Source: JASFEQ01 sp050122535 (GTDB taxonomy: Bacteria > Desulfobacterota > DSM-4660 > Desulfatiglandales > HGW-15). Taken from it: a stretch of 14,552 bases of DNA. Made by a program: the position numbers and the translations under genes. The stretch covers positions 1-14,552 of the forward strand of contig JASFIT010000068.1 in assembly GCA_050122535.1 (NCBI GenBank). The letters are read 5' to 3'. The notes under the pieces are model-generated. The model was not told the origin of the DNA, ran no database searches, and worked only from the letters and a program-made list of their open reading frames with translations. Shown piece after piece: positions 1 through 7,394 of this stretch (positions are counted from its first letter, which is position 1; every line of letters starts with the position of its first letter).

Positions 1-1445
1 AAGCGGCTCTAAGCAAGGGATTGAAAGAACTGGATAAAAGGGAAGGGTACCGTGGGCCTCTTCGCCATCTTTCCCCAGAGGAGATGGAAGCATTCAGAGA
101 AGAGACGGCGAAAAAACTAGAACAGGATCTCCTGGACTCGGATTCCATGCTTGAGGGTCTCGTGGAGAAGGTGGATGACCAAAAAGGAGAGGTGGTCATC
201 AGCTACGGTGGAAGACGCGGGCTTCTCCCCCTCCCTGAGATGAAATGGGCCAGAACCCCGAATCCTGAGGTGCCCTATTATGCGACGAGCCTTAAGCTTC
301 CAAGCAAAGTGCTAAAACCAGGAGATATTGTTCTCGTCCGGATAAAGGAAAAAGCAAAGCCACCCTTTGATTGGATTCTCTCTTTGGAACAAAAAACAGA
401 GGTTCAGGGGGCCCTTCTTAGTATGGAGGCGCACAGCGGCAGAGTCAGAGTGATGGTGGGCGGTCGGAACTTTGCCGTCAGCCAGTTTAACCGGGCCATA
501 CAGTCAAGACGCCAGCCAGGGTCGGCGTTCAAACCTATCATCTATGCTGCAGCCCTTGACCGGGGTATGAACCCTGCGACCGTGATTATTGATGCCCCCT
601 ACATCTCCAAAGGGAGTTCGGAGGAGGAGATATGGCGGCCCAAGAACTATAAAAAGAAGTTCTTTGGCCCGACTCTGTTCAGAACGGCCCTTATCAAGTC
701 GAGAAATGTGATTACCGTTAAGATACTGAGAGAGATTGGGGTCTACCACGCGATACAGTATGCAGAGCGTGTGGGCATTGAATCTGAATTGAGCCCCGAT
801 CTCTCACTCGCCCTTGGATCTTCGGGTATCTCTTTATATGAGATTACGCGGGCCTATTTGGTCTTTGCTAACGGAGGGATGTTGGCTGAGCCCTTTTTCA
901 TCAACAGGATCGTGGATAGAAGCGGGCAGATCATTGAAGAGAATCAGCCTTCCTTTAGGGAGGCTATCTCCAAAGAGACCGCCCATGTCATGACGGACCT
1001 ATTAAGGGCGGTCATCCAGGAGGGGACGGGTTGGAGGATCAAGGCCTTGAAAAGGCCTGCGGCCGGGAAAACGGGTACCACGAACGAGCTGAGGGATGCA
1101 TGGTTCATAGGCTTTACGCCTAGCTTGGTCACAGGCGCATGGGTGGGATATGATGATCGTAAACCCATGGGCAAGGGAGAGACGGGCTCGAGAGCAGCCA
1201 GCCCCATATGGCTCTATTTCATGTCCCAGGTTTTGAAGGACCAACCCGTGGAGGACTTCCCTGTACCAGAAGGCGTGGTCTTTGCTAAGATAGATTCAAA
1301 GACGGGTCTGCTGGCGAGTCCCCACTCGGAGAAAACAGTTTTCCAGGCCTTCAAAGAGGGTACGGAACCAAAAGAGTACACCCCTAGACCTCAAGCGGCC
1401 AAATCGGGCCAATTTTCCCAATTTGATATGGATCACGCTCAGTAG
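1..1445 (+). CDS. mrcA: Penicillin-binding protein 1A, C-terminal part (gene truncated by left window edge)
   Basis: This is a bifunctional class A PBP that polymerises and cross-links peptidoglycan on the outer face of the inner membrane. The frame (codons from base 3) is open to the left edge, and residues before the in-frame TTG at 21 fit the family, so that TTG is not the start. The glycosyltransferase domain and membrane anchor lie outside the window. Visible in order are the end of the linker, an OB-like insert (about nt 145-355, typical of PBP1A) and the transpeptidase domain. The catalytic serine is in SAFK (Ser codon 522-524), the second motif is SRN (699-707) and the third is KTG (1068-1076, in GKTGTT). 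All three motifs are intact, so the enzyme should be active. The C-terminus is short and ends soon after the domain. It converges on the kinase gene downstream. The family call is firm; PBP1A over other class A PBPs rests on the OB insert. Confidence 0.93.
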   Translation, partial: AALSKGLKELDKREGYRGPLRHLSPEEMEAFREETAKKLEQDLLDSDSMLEGLVEKVDDQKGEVVISYGGRRGLLPLPEMKWARTPNPEVPYYATSLKLPSKVLKPGDIVLVRIKEKAKPPFDWILSLEQKTEVQGALLSMEAHSGRVRVMVGGRNFAVSQFNRAIQSRRQPGSAFKPIIYAAALDRGMNPATVIIDAPYISKGSSEEEIWRPKNYKKKFFGPTLFRTALIKSRNVITVKILREIGVYHAIQYAERVGIESELSPDLSLALGSSGISLYEITRAYLVFANGGMLAEPFFINRIVDRSGQIIEENQPSFREAISKETAHVMTDLLRAVIQEGTGWRIKALKRPAAGKTGTTNELRDAWFIGFTPSLVTGAWVGYDDRKPMGKGETGSRAASPIWLYFMSQVLKDQPVEDFPVPEGVVFAKIDSKTGLLASPHSEKTVFQAFKEGTEPKEYTPRPQAAKSGQFSQFDMDHAQ

Positions 1446-1446
1446 G

Positions 1447-1509
1447 AGTGCCTAAAGTGCGTAAATTTGGAAAATACGATTTTGGGTGCTTTAGTTCACT
1501 TTAGGCACT
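1447..1509. terminator. Perfect 13-bp inverted repeat between convergent genes, possible bidirectional terminator
   Basis: AGTGCCTAAAGTG (1447-1459) is repeated exactly inverted at 1497-1509, with a 37-nt loop. The loop holds a small hairpin, AAAAT/ATTTT (1471-1475 with 1479-1483). The left arm starts just after the PBP stop codon. The right arm encodes the last residues of the kinase and covers its stop codon (1491-1493, - strand). The position suits a shared transcription stop, but the loop is long and no clear T-run follows either arm, so this is not a classical intrinsic terminator. Confidence 0.4.
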
Positions 1510-3326
1510 TCTTCTTGATGGATGGGGAGGCGTACCACCAAGGTGGTGGTGTCACTGCCCACTCTCACCTCTATCTTTCCCTTGAGCAGGCGCACGATTC
1601 GGTGGGTAATATACAGACCCCGACCTCGACCTTCCCCTTCTAATAGCCTGAGGCGTTCTTCTTCCGAGATGAGGCCTGTATTGCTTATCTCTGCACAGGC
1701 CCATTTCTGGTCCGTATAGGTACGAATAGAGAGGACCCCTCCCTGGATGGGAATGGCGTTGGTGGCGTTGTTCAGCAGATTGTCTAAGATCCTTTCCAAG
1801 TGGATTGGATAACAGTGGACAAAGAGAGGGTCATGGAAGGGCCCCTCTTTGAGGCTGACATTCTGTTTCAGTAGCTCCTTGATCGCCTCCCTGTTAATAT
1901 CAAATCGATTTCTAAGGACCCCTGTCAGGTTGACCACCTGCTCTTTGCCCACCTGATAGAGGCTCAAGGCCATTTCCTGCAGTCGGCTCGTCTCTTCAAG
2001 AAGGATCTGCACATATTGCTTGATCTTGGAATCTTCATCTTTCAGCCCTTCTTTTTCGATGAGCTGTTTGAGTCGGCGAGCAAACCCGGCCGTAGCAATG
2101 GCCGGGTTCTTGAAGTCATGAAGTATATCGTCAAGACGCTCCATTCTCTGGGCTTTCATGAGTTCTCTCCCCAAAAACAGTAATATCTCAATCTCTTCTT
2201 CTGAATAGCGCTGCCTCAGGTCCAAGGCATCGAAGGTCATGAAGTGGGTGATTTCTTCGCCCACGTTCAGGGGCACATAGAGAATGGAGTTAATATTGTG
2301 ATTAGCGGCAAACTCCTTTACATCTTTTGATACAAGTCCACTTCTTTGGGGGTCTATAACAAGCAGGTAGGAGAGGGTGATCACTTCAAAGGGGGATTGC
2401 GGCAAAGGCCTTCCCGGGTTCAAAAGTGTTTTAAAGGCTGGCTCACTAATGACCGGAAACCTCTTACCAATCCCATGATACCCAACGGACTCAGGATATC
2501 CTGCTTCAAGGACCACGTGTTGCAGATCGTCAGAAACGGAAAATAGGGCGCAGCTTTCCAAATTGATGATATCGGCCAGTTCGGGGATTACGCGGTTGAA
2601 GACCTCTTTCATCTTGACCCCCTCACGCGATCCCAGCTTTAGAAAGATATTGCGAACGATCGCCTCCTTCTTTTCGTTGAGTCTGTACATACCTAGGATC
2701 TTCTTCCGAGCGATCACAAAGCTGAGCCGCTTGGCCATAAGCTCTGCCACCTGAACCTCCAAGGGGGCGAAGGAGCGGTCTTCTTCCGGGTAATAGACCT
2801 GTATAACGCCCACAATATCCCGTTCATAGGGTGAAAAACGGGGTATGGCGAAGGGGACCGCCATCATGGAGTAGACTTTTTTCCTCTGCGCAGCCCCCTT
2901 ATCCTGGTAGAGTTCCTCCTTAAGAATATTGGGGACAAGATAAGTCTGCAGACTCTTAACCACCTCTCCAGCAATACTCCCCTCCAGGGGTATGAAGGTC
3001 TCTCTGATTTCTTCTTGAAAGGGATAGGAACCGTAAGAGAGCAACTGTTTTGTCTGTGGATCGTAGATGCGCACTGAGGCTGAACGGGCCTCTAGAAAAT
3101 CCACCATATATCGTGTCACCCTCGTAAAGATCTCTGGCTCGGAGAGGTCGGGATTGATTTCAATCATCTCATCCACCCGGTTTGATGTCTGGGCAAGGAA
3201 ATCTGGGAAAATCCTTTGCTTAATCCAATCTATCAGGCGATTCCAGAAATCCTCCCCGGCGGGGATTCCCTGGGCCCAACGCTCTTTTTGTATAGCCTTG
3301 ATCAGTTCTTCAGAATCTTTCCACAT
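1491..3326 (-). CDS. Soluble sensor histidine kinase with two GAF-type domains
   Basis: This 611-residue protein has no signal peptide or membrane segment, so it probably senses a cytoplasmic cue. A helical N-terminus is followed by two GAF-like regions (about residues 50-205 and 225-390). A dimerisation/phosphoacceptor helix carries HDFKNP with candidate phospho-His403. The ATPase domain (about 500-605) has an N-box, DNLLNNATNAI (from D515), a G1 box reading ISNTG (Asn549 where Asp is usual) and a G2 box, GRGRGL (566-571). There is no receiver domain and no response regulator gene in the window, so the partner must be elsewhere. The ATG at 3326-3324 was used; the ribosome site ahead of it is weak. 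The gene lies 296 bp downstream of the aminotransferase on the same strand and converges with the PBP gene. The GAF calls are from fold pattern only; the kinase call is firm. Confidence 0.88.
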   Translation of the reverse strand: MWKDSEELIKAIQKERWAQGIPAGEDFWNRLIDWIKQRIFPDFLAQTSNRVDEMIEINPDLSEPEIFTRVTRYMVDFLEARSASVRIYDPQTKQLLSYGSYPFQEEIRETFIPLEGSIAGEVVKSLQTYLVPNILKEELYQDKGAAQRKKVYSMMAVPFAIPRFSPYERDIVGVIQVYYPEEDRSFAPLEVQVAELMAKRLSFVIARKKILGMYRLNEKKEAIVRNIFLKLGSREGVKMKEVFNRVIPELADIINLESCALFSVSDDLQHVVLEAGYPESVGYHGIGKRFPVISEPAFKTLLNPGRPLPQSPFEVITLSYLLVIDPQRSGLVSKDVKEFAANHNINSILYVPLNVGEEITHFMTFDALDLRQRYSEEEIEILLFLGRELMKAQRMERLDDILHDFKNPAIATAGFARRLKQLIEKEGLKDEDSKIKQYVQILLEETSRLQEMALSLYQVGKEQVVNLTGVLRNRFDINREAIKELLKQNVSLKEGPFHDPLFVHCYPIHLERILDNLLNNATNAIPIQGGVLSIRTYTDQKWACAEISNTGLISEEERLRLLEGEGRGRGLYITHRIVRLLKGKIEVRVGSDTTTLVVRLPIHQEEVPKVN

Positions 3327-3622
3327 CTTTCATCTCACAATCTCTCTGCCGAGAGTCTGTAATATAGCAAAAAACTGTCTAAAAATCTAACTGTTCCCAG
3401 GCCTTGTTCCATCTCAAAGCTGGCGCTGAACAGGCTTCAGAAGGCATGCGCAAGTAAGAATCAAGCCCTGGTGAAAGTTAAAATATTAATTTCATACATA
3501 TATTTAACAAATCAAAAAATGAAAGAAATCACGTCAAGTCTCTTCTGACTGCAAGATGCAGGGGAGACTTCCAGCACAGAGGAGACATGCGCAGGTCAGA
3601 GCAGTGAGAGGAGAGGAAAGGA
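3327..3622 (-). promoter_or_regulatory. Intergenic region upstream of the kinase gene, possible promoter
   Basis: There is no coding sequence here. An AT-rich block holds a candidate - strand promoter: TTGTTA (3505-3510, read on -), a 16-nt spacer, then TAATAT (3483-3488). It would leave a leader of about 150 nt before the kinase ATG. The word CATGCGCA occurs twice (3445-3452 and 3586-3593), with no evident meaning. No strong terminator hairpin was seen after the aminotransferase stop. The kinase may therefore have its own promoter, or be read through from the aminotransferase gene. Confidence 0.3.
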
Positions 3623-4933
3623 TTAGGATTCCAGGTCTTTTACCCCCTGCAAAATGGTGTCAAAAAGATCCTGAATGTCTTCCTTTTCAACACAGGAAAA
3701 GGCCACACGGAGATCGGTTTTGCCAAGCGAAATAAGGCCCACGCCATACTTATCCAGAAGATGGATCCTAAGGGTTTCAGCATCAACCCCCTTTATTCTA
3801 AGGCACATGAAGTATCCAGAGTTAAATGGATAGGCGTCCCATGCGGAATCGTATTTGCTATCGGCAAGCACCCTTTTGACTTCCTGGGCTCGTGCTTTCA
3901 TGATTTGAAATTTTTCTTCCTTTTCCGCCCAATAGCTGCCTGCTTGCAAGGACTTGAGGATTATGGATTGGCCAAGGTGAGAAGCATTGGATATGGAGCC
4001 CCTCACGGCACCCGCGGTTTTCCTCTCCAGGGCATCGTAGACCGCTCCGTAGTCCCCATCCAGATATGATCCATAGGTGATGAAACCGACCCTCAGACCC
4101 CATACATAGTTCTCTTTGGTGGCACCATCCAGCTTGATGGCCATCAGCCTTGGATCCCTGCCAATGATCCTGGAAAAAATGGACTCCTTGAGCACCTCAT
4201 CCTCATAGAAGAGCCCGAAGTAGGCATCATCTGTTAGGGCGAGGACATTTGTCCCTTGCCCCGCCAAGTCCGTCAGGGTCTCTGCTATTTTGTCCCCTTC
4301 TTGTGGGGTGATCGTATACCCTGTGGGATTGTTGGGATAGTTGAGAATAATGATGATCTTATCTCTTTTGTCGGCCTCAGCACGTACGCATTTCTGAAAC
4401 GCATCAATATGGAAGTTCCCCTCCGCATCAAAAAAGGAAAAATTGACGATTTTCGCCCCTCTGCGCACAGCAAATATCATGTTGTAGTTTCCCCACATTT
4501 TATCAGGCAGGATGATCGCATCACCCGGATCCACCCACATGTCCGCGATAACACTCATGCCGTGGGTGATGGCGTTCGTGACCACAGGCAGACTTATGTT
4601 CTTTCCTGCAAGGGAAGGGTTCTTCTTGATCATCTCATCCTTCCATGCCGAACGAAGAGGCATGATACCGAAAGAGGGGGCATAGGTGAGTGCCTCCGCT
4701 GGTCTCAAACCCTTGATTATTGCCATGACAGAAGGCAAGTGCATGGTGCGGCCTTTTTCCATGGCCATGCCTATGGTGGCATTGTATTTGTGGGCCTTTT
4801 CTTTGGCTTCAGCACTTTGAGTCAGAATTCCCTTGGGAAAGAAAAGGTTTTTGCCCACCTCCGAGAGCATTTCATAAATATGGTTGTTGGCCCCCTGAAT
4901 GATTTCGTTAAGTTCCTTGGCTAAGGGATTCAT
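3623..4933 (-). CDS. Class I/II (fold-type I) PLP-dependent aminotransferase
   Basis: This cytoplasmic PLP enzyme has 436 residues from the ATG at 4933-4931. That start has GGAAAGGA seven bases upstream; an upstream in-frame TTG (5008) would add 25 low-complexity charged residues and looks false. Family motifs seen: NYPNNPTG (198-205), DDAY (235-238, cofactor pyridine contact), and DGATKENYVWGLRVGF with Lys273 as the Schiff-base lysine and Arg281 near the cofactor phosphate. A late Arg in DLRVAF is the likely substrate carboxylate contact. The DGATKE-YVWG signature belongs to a subgroup of class I aminotransferases whose substrate I cannot name. The N-terminal helix before the core is longer than in aspartate aminotransferase. 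It is transcribed divergently from the thiolase gene across a shared control region, which hints at common control with the acyl-CoA cluster, for example branched amino acid catabolism, but that is inference. Confidence 0.9.
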   Translation of the reverse strand: MNPLAKELNEIIQGANNHIYEMLSEVGKNLFFPKGILTQSAEAKEKAHKYNATIGMAMEKGRTMHLPSVMAIIKGLRPAEALTYAPSFGIMPLRSAWKDEMIKKNPSLAGKNISLPVVTNAITHGMSVIADMWVDPGDAIILPDKMWGNYNMIFAVRRGAKIVNFSFFDAEGNFHIDAFQKCVRAEADKRDKIIIILNYPNNPTGYTITPQEGDKIAETLTDLAGQGTNVLALTDDAYFGLFYEDEVLKESIFSRIIGRDPRLMAIKLDGATKENYVWGLRVGFITYGSYLDGDYGAVYDALERKTAGAVRGSISNASHLGQSIILKSLQAGSYWAEKEEKFQIMKARAQEVKRVLADSKYDSAWDAYPFNSGYFMCLRIKGVDAETLRIHLLDKYGVGLISLGKTDLRVAFSCVEKEDIQDLFDTILQGVKDLES

Positions 4934-4940
4934 TTCATCA

Positions 4941-4948
4941 TCCTTTCC
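4941..4948 (-). promoter_or_regulatory. Ribosome binding site fixing the aminotransferase start
   Basis: Read on the - strand this is GGAAAGGA, seven bases before the ATG at 4933. It favours this start over the upstream TTG at 5008, which has no comparable site. Confidence 0.7.
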
Positions 4949-5065
4949 AAAGGGATTTTTGCGGTCACTGCGTCGTTCGGTGGAATCTTTTTTAGATATG
5001 GCTTTCAAAAAGGGACAATGGGTCCCTGTCCGACTGAGACGAACGGTATCATATTTTCACCCGCA

Positions 5066-5095
5066 TAATTAGCGATCCCTGAGAGGATATGTCAA
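5066..5095 (-). promoter_or_regulatory. Candidate promoter for the aminotransferase gene
   Basis: On the - strand a perfect -35 hexamer TTGACA (5090-5095) is followed after 18 bases by TAATTA (5066-5071) as a poor -10. Transcription would run toward the aminotransferase ATG at 4933. The -35 lies in the left arm of the 5091-5135 inverted repeat. Confidence 0.4.
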
Positions 5096-5135
5096 GCAAA
5101 ATTGGTACGTCGGCGGCCGGGCAATTTGTCTTGAC
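5091..5135. repeat. Inverted repeat joining the two divergent promoters, candidate operator
   Basis: The left arm GTCAAGCAAAATTG (5091-5104) and the right arm CAATTTGTCTTGAC (5122-5135) match inverted at 12 of 14 positions around a GC-rich 17-nt centre. The arms contain the -35 elements of both promoters (TTGACA on -, TTGACT on +). A dimeric regulator bound here would block or steer both directions at once. Which protein binds is unknown; the XRE-cupin regulator at 12620 is one candidate, by location only. Confidence 0.45.
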
Positions 5136-5160
5136 TTGAAAAGAGATATCTTTATATATT
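5131..5160 (+). promoter_or_regulatory. Candidate promoter of the thiolase/acyl-CoA cluster
   Basis: TTGACT (5131-5136) is followed by TATATA (5153-5158, 16-nt spacer) or TATATT (5155-5160, 18-nt spacer). The spacer carries the palindrome AGATATCT (5144-5151). The leader to the thiolase ATG is about 45-50 nt. Confidence 0.45.
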
Positions 5161-5215
5161 CAAAAATTCTGGGATCTTTGAGGTATATATATCCAAGGAA
5201 AGGAGTTTATTGCAG

Positions 5216-6499
5216 ATGAGAGATGTGGTGATCGTTTCTGGCATAAGGACCCCAGTTGGGGCATACGGTGGAACGCTGAAGGGCACCCCTGTGGTTCAGT
5301 TGGGAGCCCTCGTACTAAAAGAGACCCTGAAGAAGGTGGGACTTAGGCCCTTAGCCACCGATGATCTCACCCAGTTTGAGCCCGATATTTTTAGAGGCAA
5401 GGGGATGGTGGAGCTGGAAAAGGAGGCTTATGACTACGACGATTCCCTTCAGCCCGTGCAGATTGATGAGGTGATCATGGGCAACGTGGTGGGAGCAGGG
5501 CAGGGCCAAAATGTGGCGCGGCAGGCCTTGATCAAGGCGGGGATCTCTAAGGAGACCAATGCCTTTACGGTGAACAAAGTCTGCGCTTCCGGCATGAAGG
5601 CTGTGGCCCTGGCAACCCAATCGATCCGTAACGGGGAGGCTGAGGTTATCCTTGCAGGCGGAATGGAGAATATGAGTCTCATTCCTTATGCCCTGCCTGC
5701 TGGCCGATGGGGTGCACGCATGAACAACGTGGATCTGGTGGATCTTATGGTCTTTGATGGTCTCTATGAGATCTTTTATGGATATCATATGGGCATAACG
5801 GCTGAGAACATTGCTGAGCACTACGGCATTTCCAGGGAAGAACAGGATGAGCTGGGGGCCCTGAGTCATCAGAGGGCCAGAAAGGCGATAGCTGATGGGC
5901 TCTTCGAAGAGGAGATTGTCCCTGTTGTGATTCCCCAGAGAAAGGGGGACCCTGTGGTTTTCGACACGGATGAAAGGCCCATGGAAACCAGCGCTGAAAA
6001 GATGGCCAAGTTACGTCCCGCATTTAGAAAAGACGGTACGGTGACAGCTGGGAACGCTTCAGGCATTAATGATGCGGCCGCCGCGCTGCTCCTCATGTCA
6101 GAGGAAAAGGCGAAGGAGCTTGGTCTAAAACCTCTGGTCAAGGTGAAGTCCTGGGCATCGGGTGGCGTGGACCCAGCCTTCATGGGCCTGGGGCCTGTGC
6201 CTGCGGTTCGGAAGATATTCCAGAGAGAAAAACTGGGTATCGATGATTTTGGTACCATTGAGTTGAATGAGGCCTTTGCAGCCCAGGCCATTGCCTGCCT
6301 AAGAGAGCTGAACTGTGACACGGATAAGACCAATCCGTTGGGGAGTGGCATCTCAATTGGTCATCCCATCGGGTGCACGGGAGCTCGCATTGTGCTAACC
6401 CTGATGGGGGAGATGCTCAGAAAGGAGCATGCCCTTGGTCTTGCCGCGCTCTGCATAGGGGGAGGTCAGGGTATGGCTACAGTTCTGGAAAAGATCTAA
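5216..6499 (+). CDS. Acetyl-CoA C-acetyltransferase (thiolase)
   Basis: This enzyme interconverts acetoacetyl-CoA plus CoA with two acetyl-CoA. It has 427 residues from the ATG at 5216, which gives the usual thiolase start MRDVVIVSGIRTP. AAAGGAG (5199-5205) lies ten bases upstream; a TTG at 5210 is closer to it and cannot be excluded. The nucleophile is Cys123 in VNKVCASGM. Other catalytic elements are NEAFAAQ (351-357), His383 in GHPIG and Cys413 in CIGGGQG, so all are present. Compared with the common form of about 393 residues there is an insert of about 35 acidic residues (46-80) between the first helices and the IDEVIMGNVV strand. The same layout occurs, as I recall, in some other anaerobe thiolases. 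The gene heads the + strand cluster and is followed by crotonase 104 bp later. A longer-chain 3-ketoacyl substrate is possible. Confidence 0.92.
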   Translation: MRDVVIVSGIRTPVGAYGGTLKGTPVVQLGALVLKETLKKVGLRPLATDDLTQFEPDIFRGKGMVELEKEAYDYDDSLQPVQIDEVIMGNVVGAGQGQNVARQALIKAGISKETNAFTVNKVCASGMKAVALATQSIRNGEAEVILAGGMENMSLIPYALPAGRWGARMNNVDLVDLMVFDGLYEIFYGYHMGITAENIAEHYGISREEQDELGALSHQRARKAIADGLFEEEIVPVVIPQRKGDPVVFDTDERPMETSAEKMAKLRPAFRKDGTVTAGNASGINDAAAALLLMSEEKAKELGLKPLVKVKSWASGGVDPAFMGLGPVPAVRKIFQREKLGIDDFGTIELNEAFAAQAIACLRELNCDTDKTNPLGSGISIGHPIGCTGARIVLTLMGEMLRKEHALGLAALCIGGGQGMATVLEKI

Positions 6500-6603
6500 T
6501 GGCAAGGAGAATTGAGGCTTCCACCCGTCATTGTGATTAATAGGTTAAGCAAAAAATTACAATAATTACAAAATGATAATTAATAAAGTTAAAGGAGTAA
6601 ATA
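6500..6603 (+). promoter_or_regulatory. AT-rich spacer before the enoyl-CoA hydratase gene
   Basis: This 104-bp, strongly AT-rich gap contains a tandem AATTACAA (6555-6562 and 6564-6571) and two similar blocks starting TGATTAATA (6534) and TGATAATTAATA (6574). It ends with a good ribosome site, AAAGGAG (6590-6596). GATAAT near 6575 could be a -10, but no convincing -35 is placed for it. No intrinsic terminator follows the thiolase, so read-through is likely. Confidence 0.3.
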
Positions 6604-7392
6604 ATGGCTTATCAGAATATCATCTTTGAGGTAGAGGGAAGCGTTGGGATTATCAGATTCAACCGGCCCAAGGCCTTGAACGCGATCAATCCGGATATGG
6701 TGAAGGAACTTGATGATGCTTTGATTCGGGTCGAAGGTGATTCTAACATCAAGGTGCTGATTCTCACAGGGGAAGGGGACAAGGCCTTTGTGGCTGGGGC
6801 CGATATTTCCCAGATGGTCAAAATGAACGCCCTTCAACTGAGAAGATTCTCTCGGGATCTCCACAGCGCTGCGTTTCGGCTGGAAGAGCTCCCCATCCCC
6901 GTGATTGCCTGTGTAAACGGTTTTGCCCTGGGTGGTGGCACAGAGATGGCAATGGCCTGTGACTTTATCTATGCATCGGAGAACGCTAAGTTCGGGCAGC
7001 CTGAGATCAATCTCGGGGTCATCCCCGGCGCAGGGGGAACTCAGCGCCTGCCCCGGCTGGTGGGTAGGGGGATGGCTAAAGAGCTTTGCATGACAGGAGC
7101 CATCATATCGGCACAGGAAGCCAAGGAGATCGGGCTTGTGAATAAGGTCTTCCCCCATGAACAGCTATGGGAGGAGACCATGAAAACAGCCGGTGTCCTT
7201 GGCTCAAAGGGCAGGGTATCCCTGATGTTTGTCAAGAGATGTATAAACAAGGGCCTTGATGTTGATCTTCGTGACGGATGCTATATGGAGTCCGACGCCT
7301 TTGGCCTTTGTATGGCCAGCCCGGACGGCAAAGAGGGGTTCACGGCATTCCTGGAGAAGAGAAAACCCGATTTTAAGGGAGAGCTGGTTTAG
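6604..7392 (+). CDS. crt: Enoyl-CoA hydratase / crotonase
   Basis: This enzyme hydrates 2-enoyl-CoA (crotonyl-CoA) to 3-hydroxyacyl-CoA in short-chain beta-oxidation or its reversal. The 262-residue length is normal for monofunctional crotonases. The oxyanion-hole segment AFVAGADI is at 61-68. ALGGGTEMAMACD carries Glu114 and GQPEINLGVIPGAGG carries Glu134, the two catalytic glutamates of true hydratases. Both are present, which argues against isomerase-only or decarboxylase relatives. The C-terminus GFTAFLEKRKPDF is the classical crotonase end. The ATG at 6604 follows AAAGGAG at a suitable distance. The stop codon is two bases from the next gene's ATG, so it is co-translated with acyl-CoA dehydrogenase 1. 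A 3-hydroxybutyryl-CoA dehydrogenase to follow it is absent from the window. Confidence 0.94.
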   Translation: MAYQNIIFEVEGSVGIIRFNRPKALNAINPDMVKELDDALIRVEGDSNIKVLILTGEGDKAFVAGADISQMVKMNALQLRRFSRDLHSAAFRLEELPIPVIACVNGFALGGGTEMAMACDFIYASENAKFGQPEINLGVIPGAGGTQRLPRLVGRGMAKELCMTGAIISAQEAKEIGLVNKVFPHEQLWEETMKTAGVLGSKGRVSLMFVKRCINKGLDVDLRDGCYMESDAFGLCMASPDGKEGFTAFLEKRKPDFKGELV

Positions 7393-7394
7393 AC

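Noticed and set aside
4256..4924. 222-codon open frame on + opposite the aminotransferase
   Set aside because: It lies fully antisense to a gene with clear PLP motifs and has no recognisable domain of its own.
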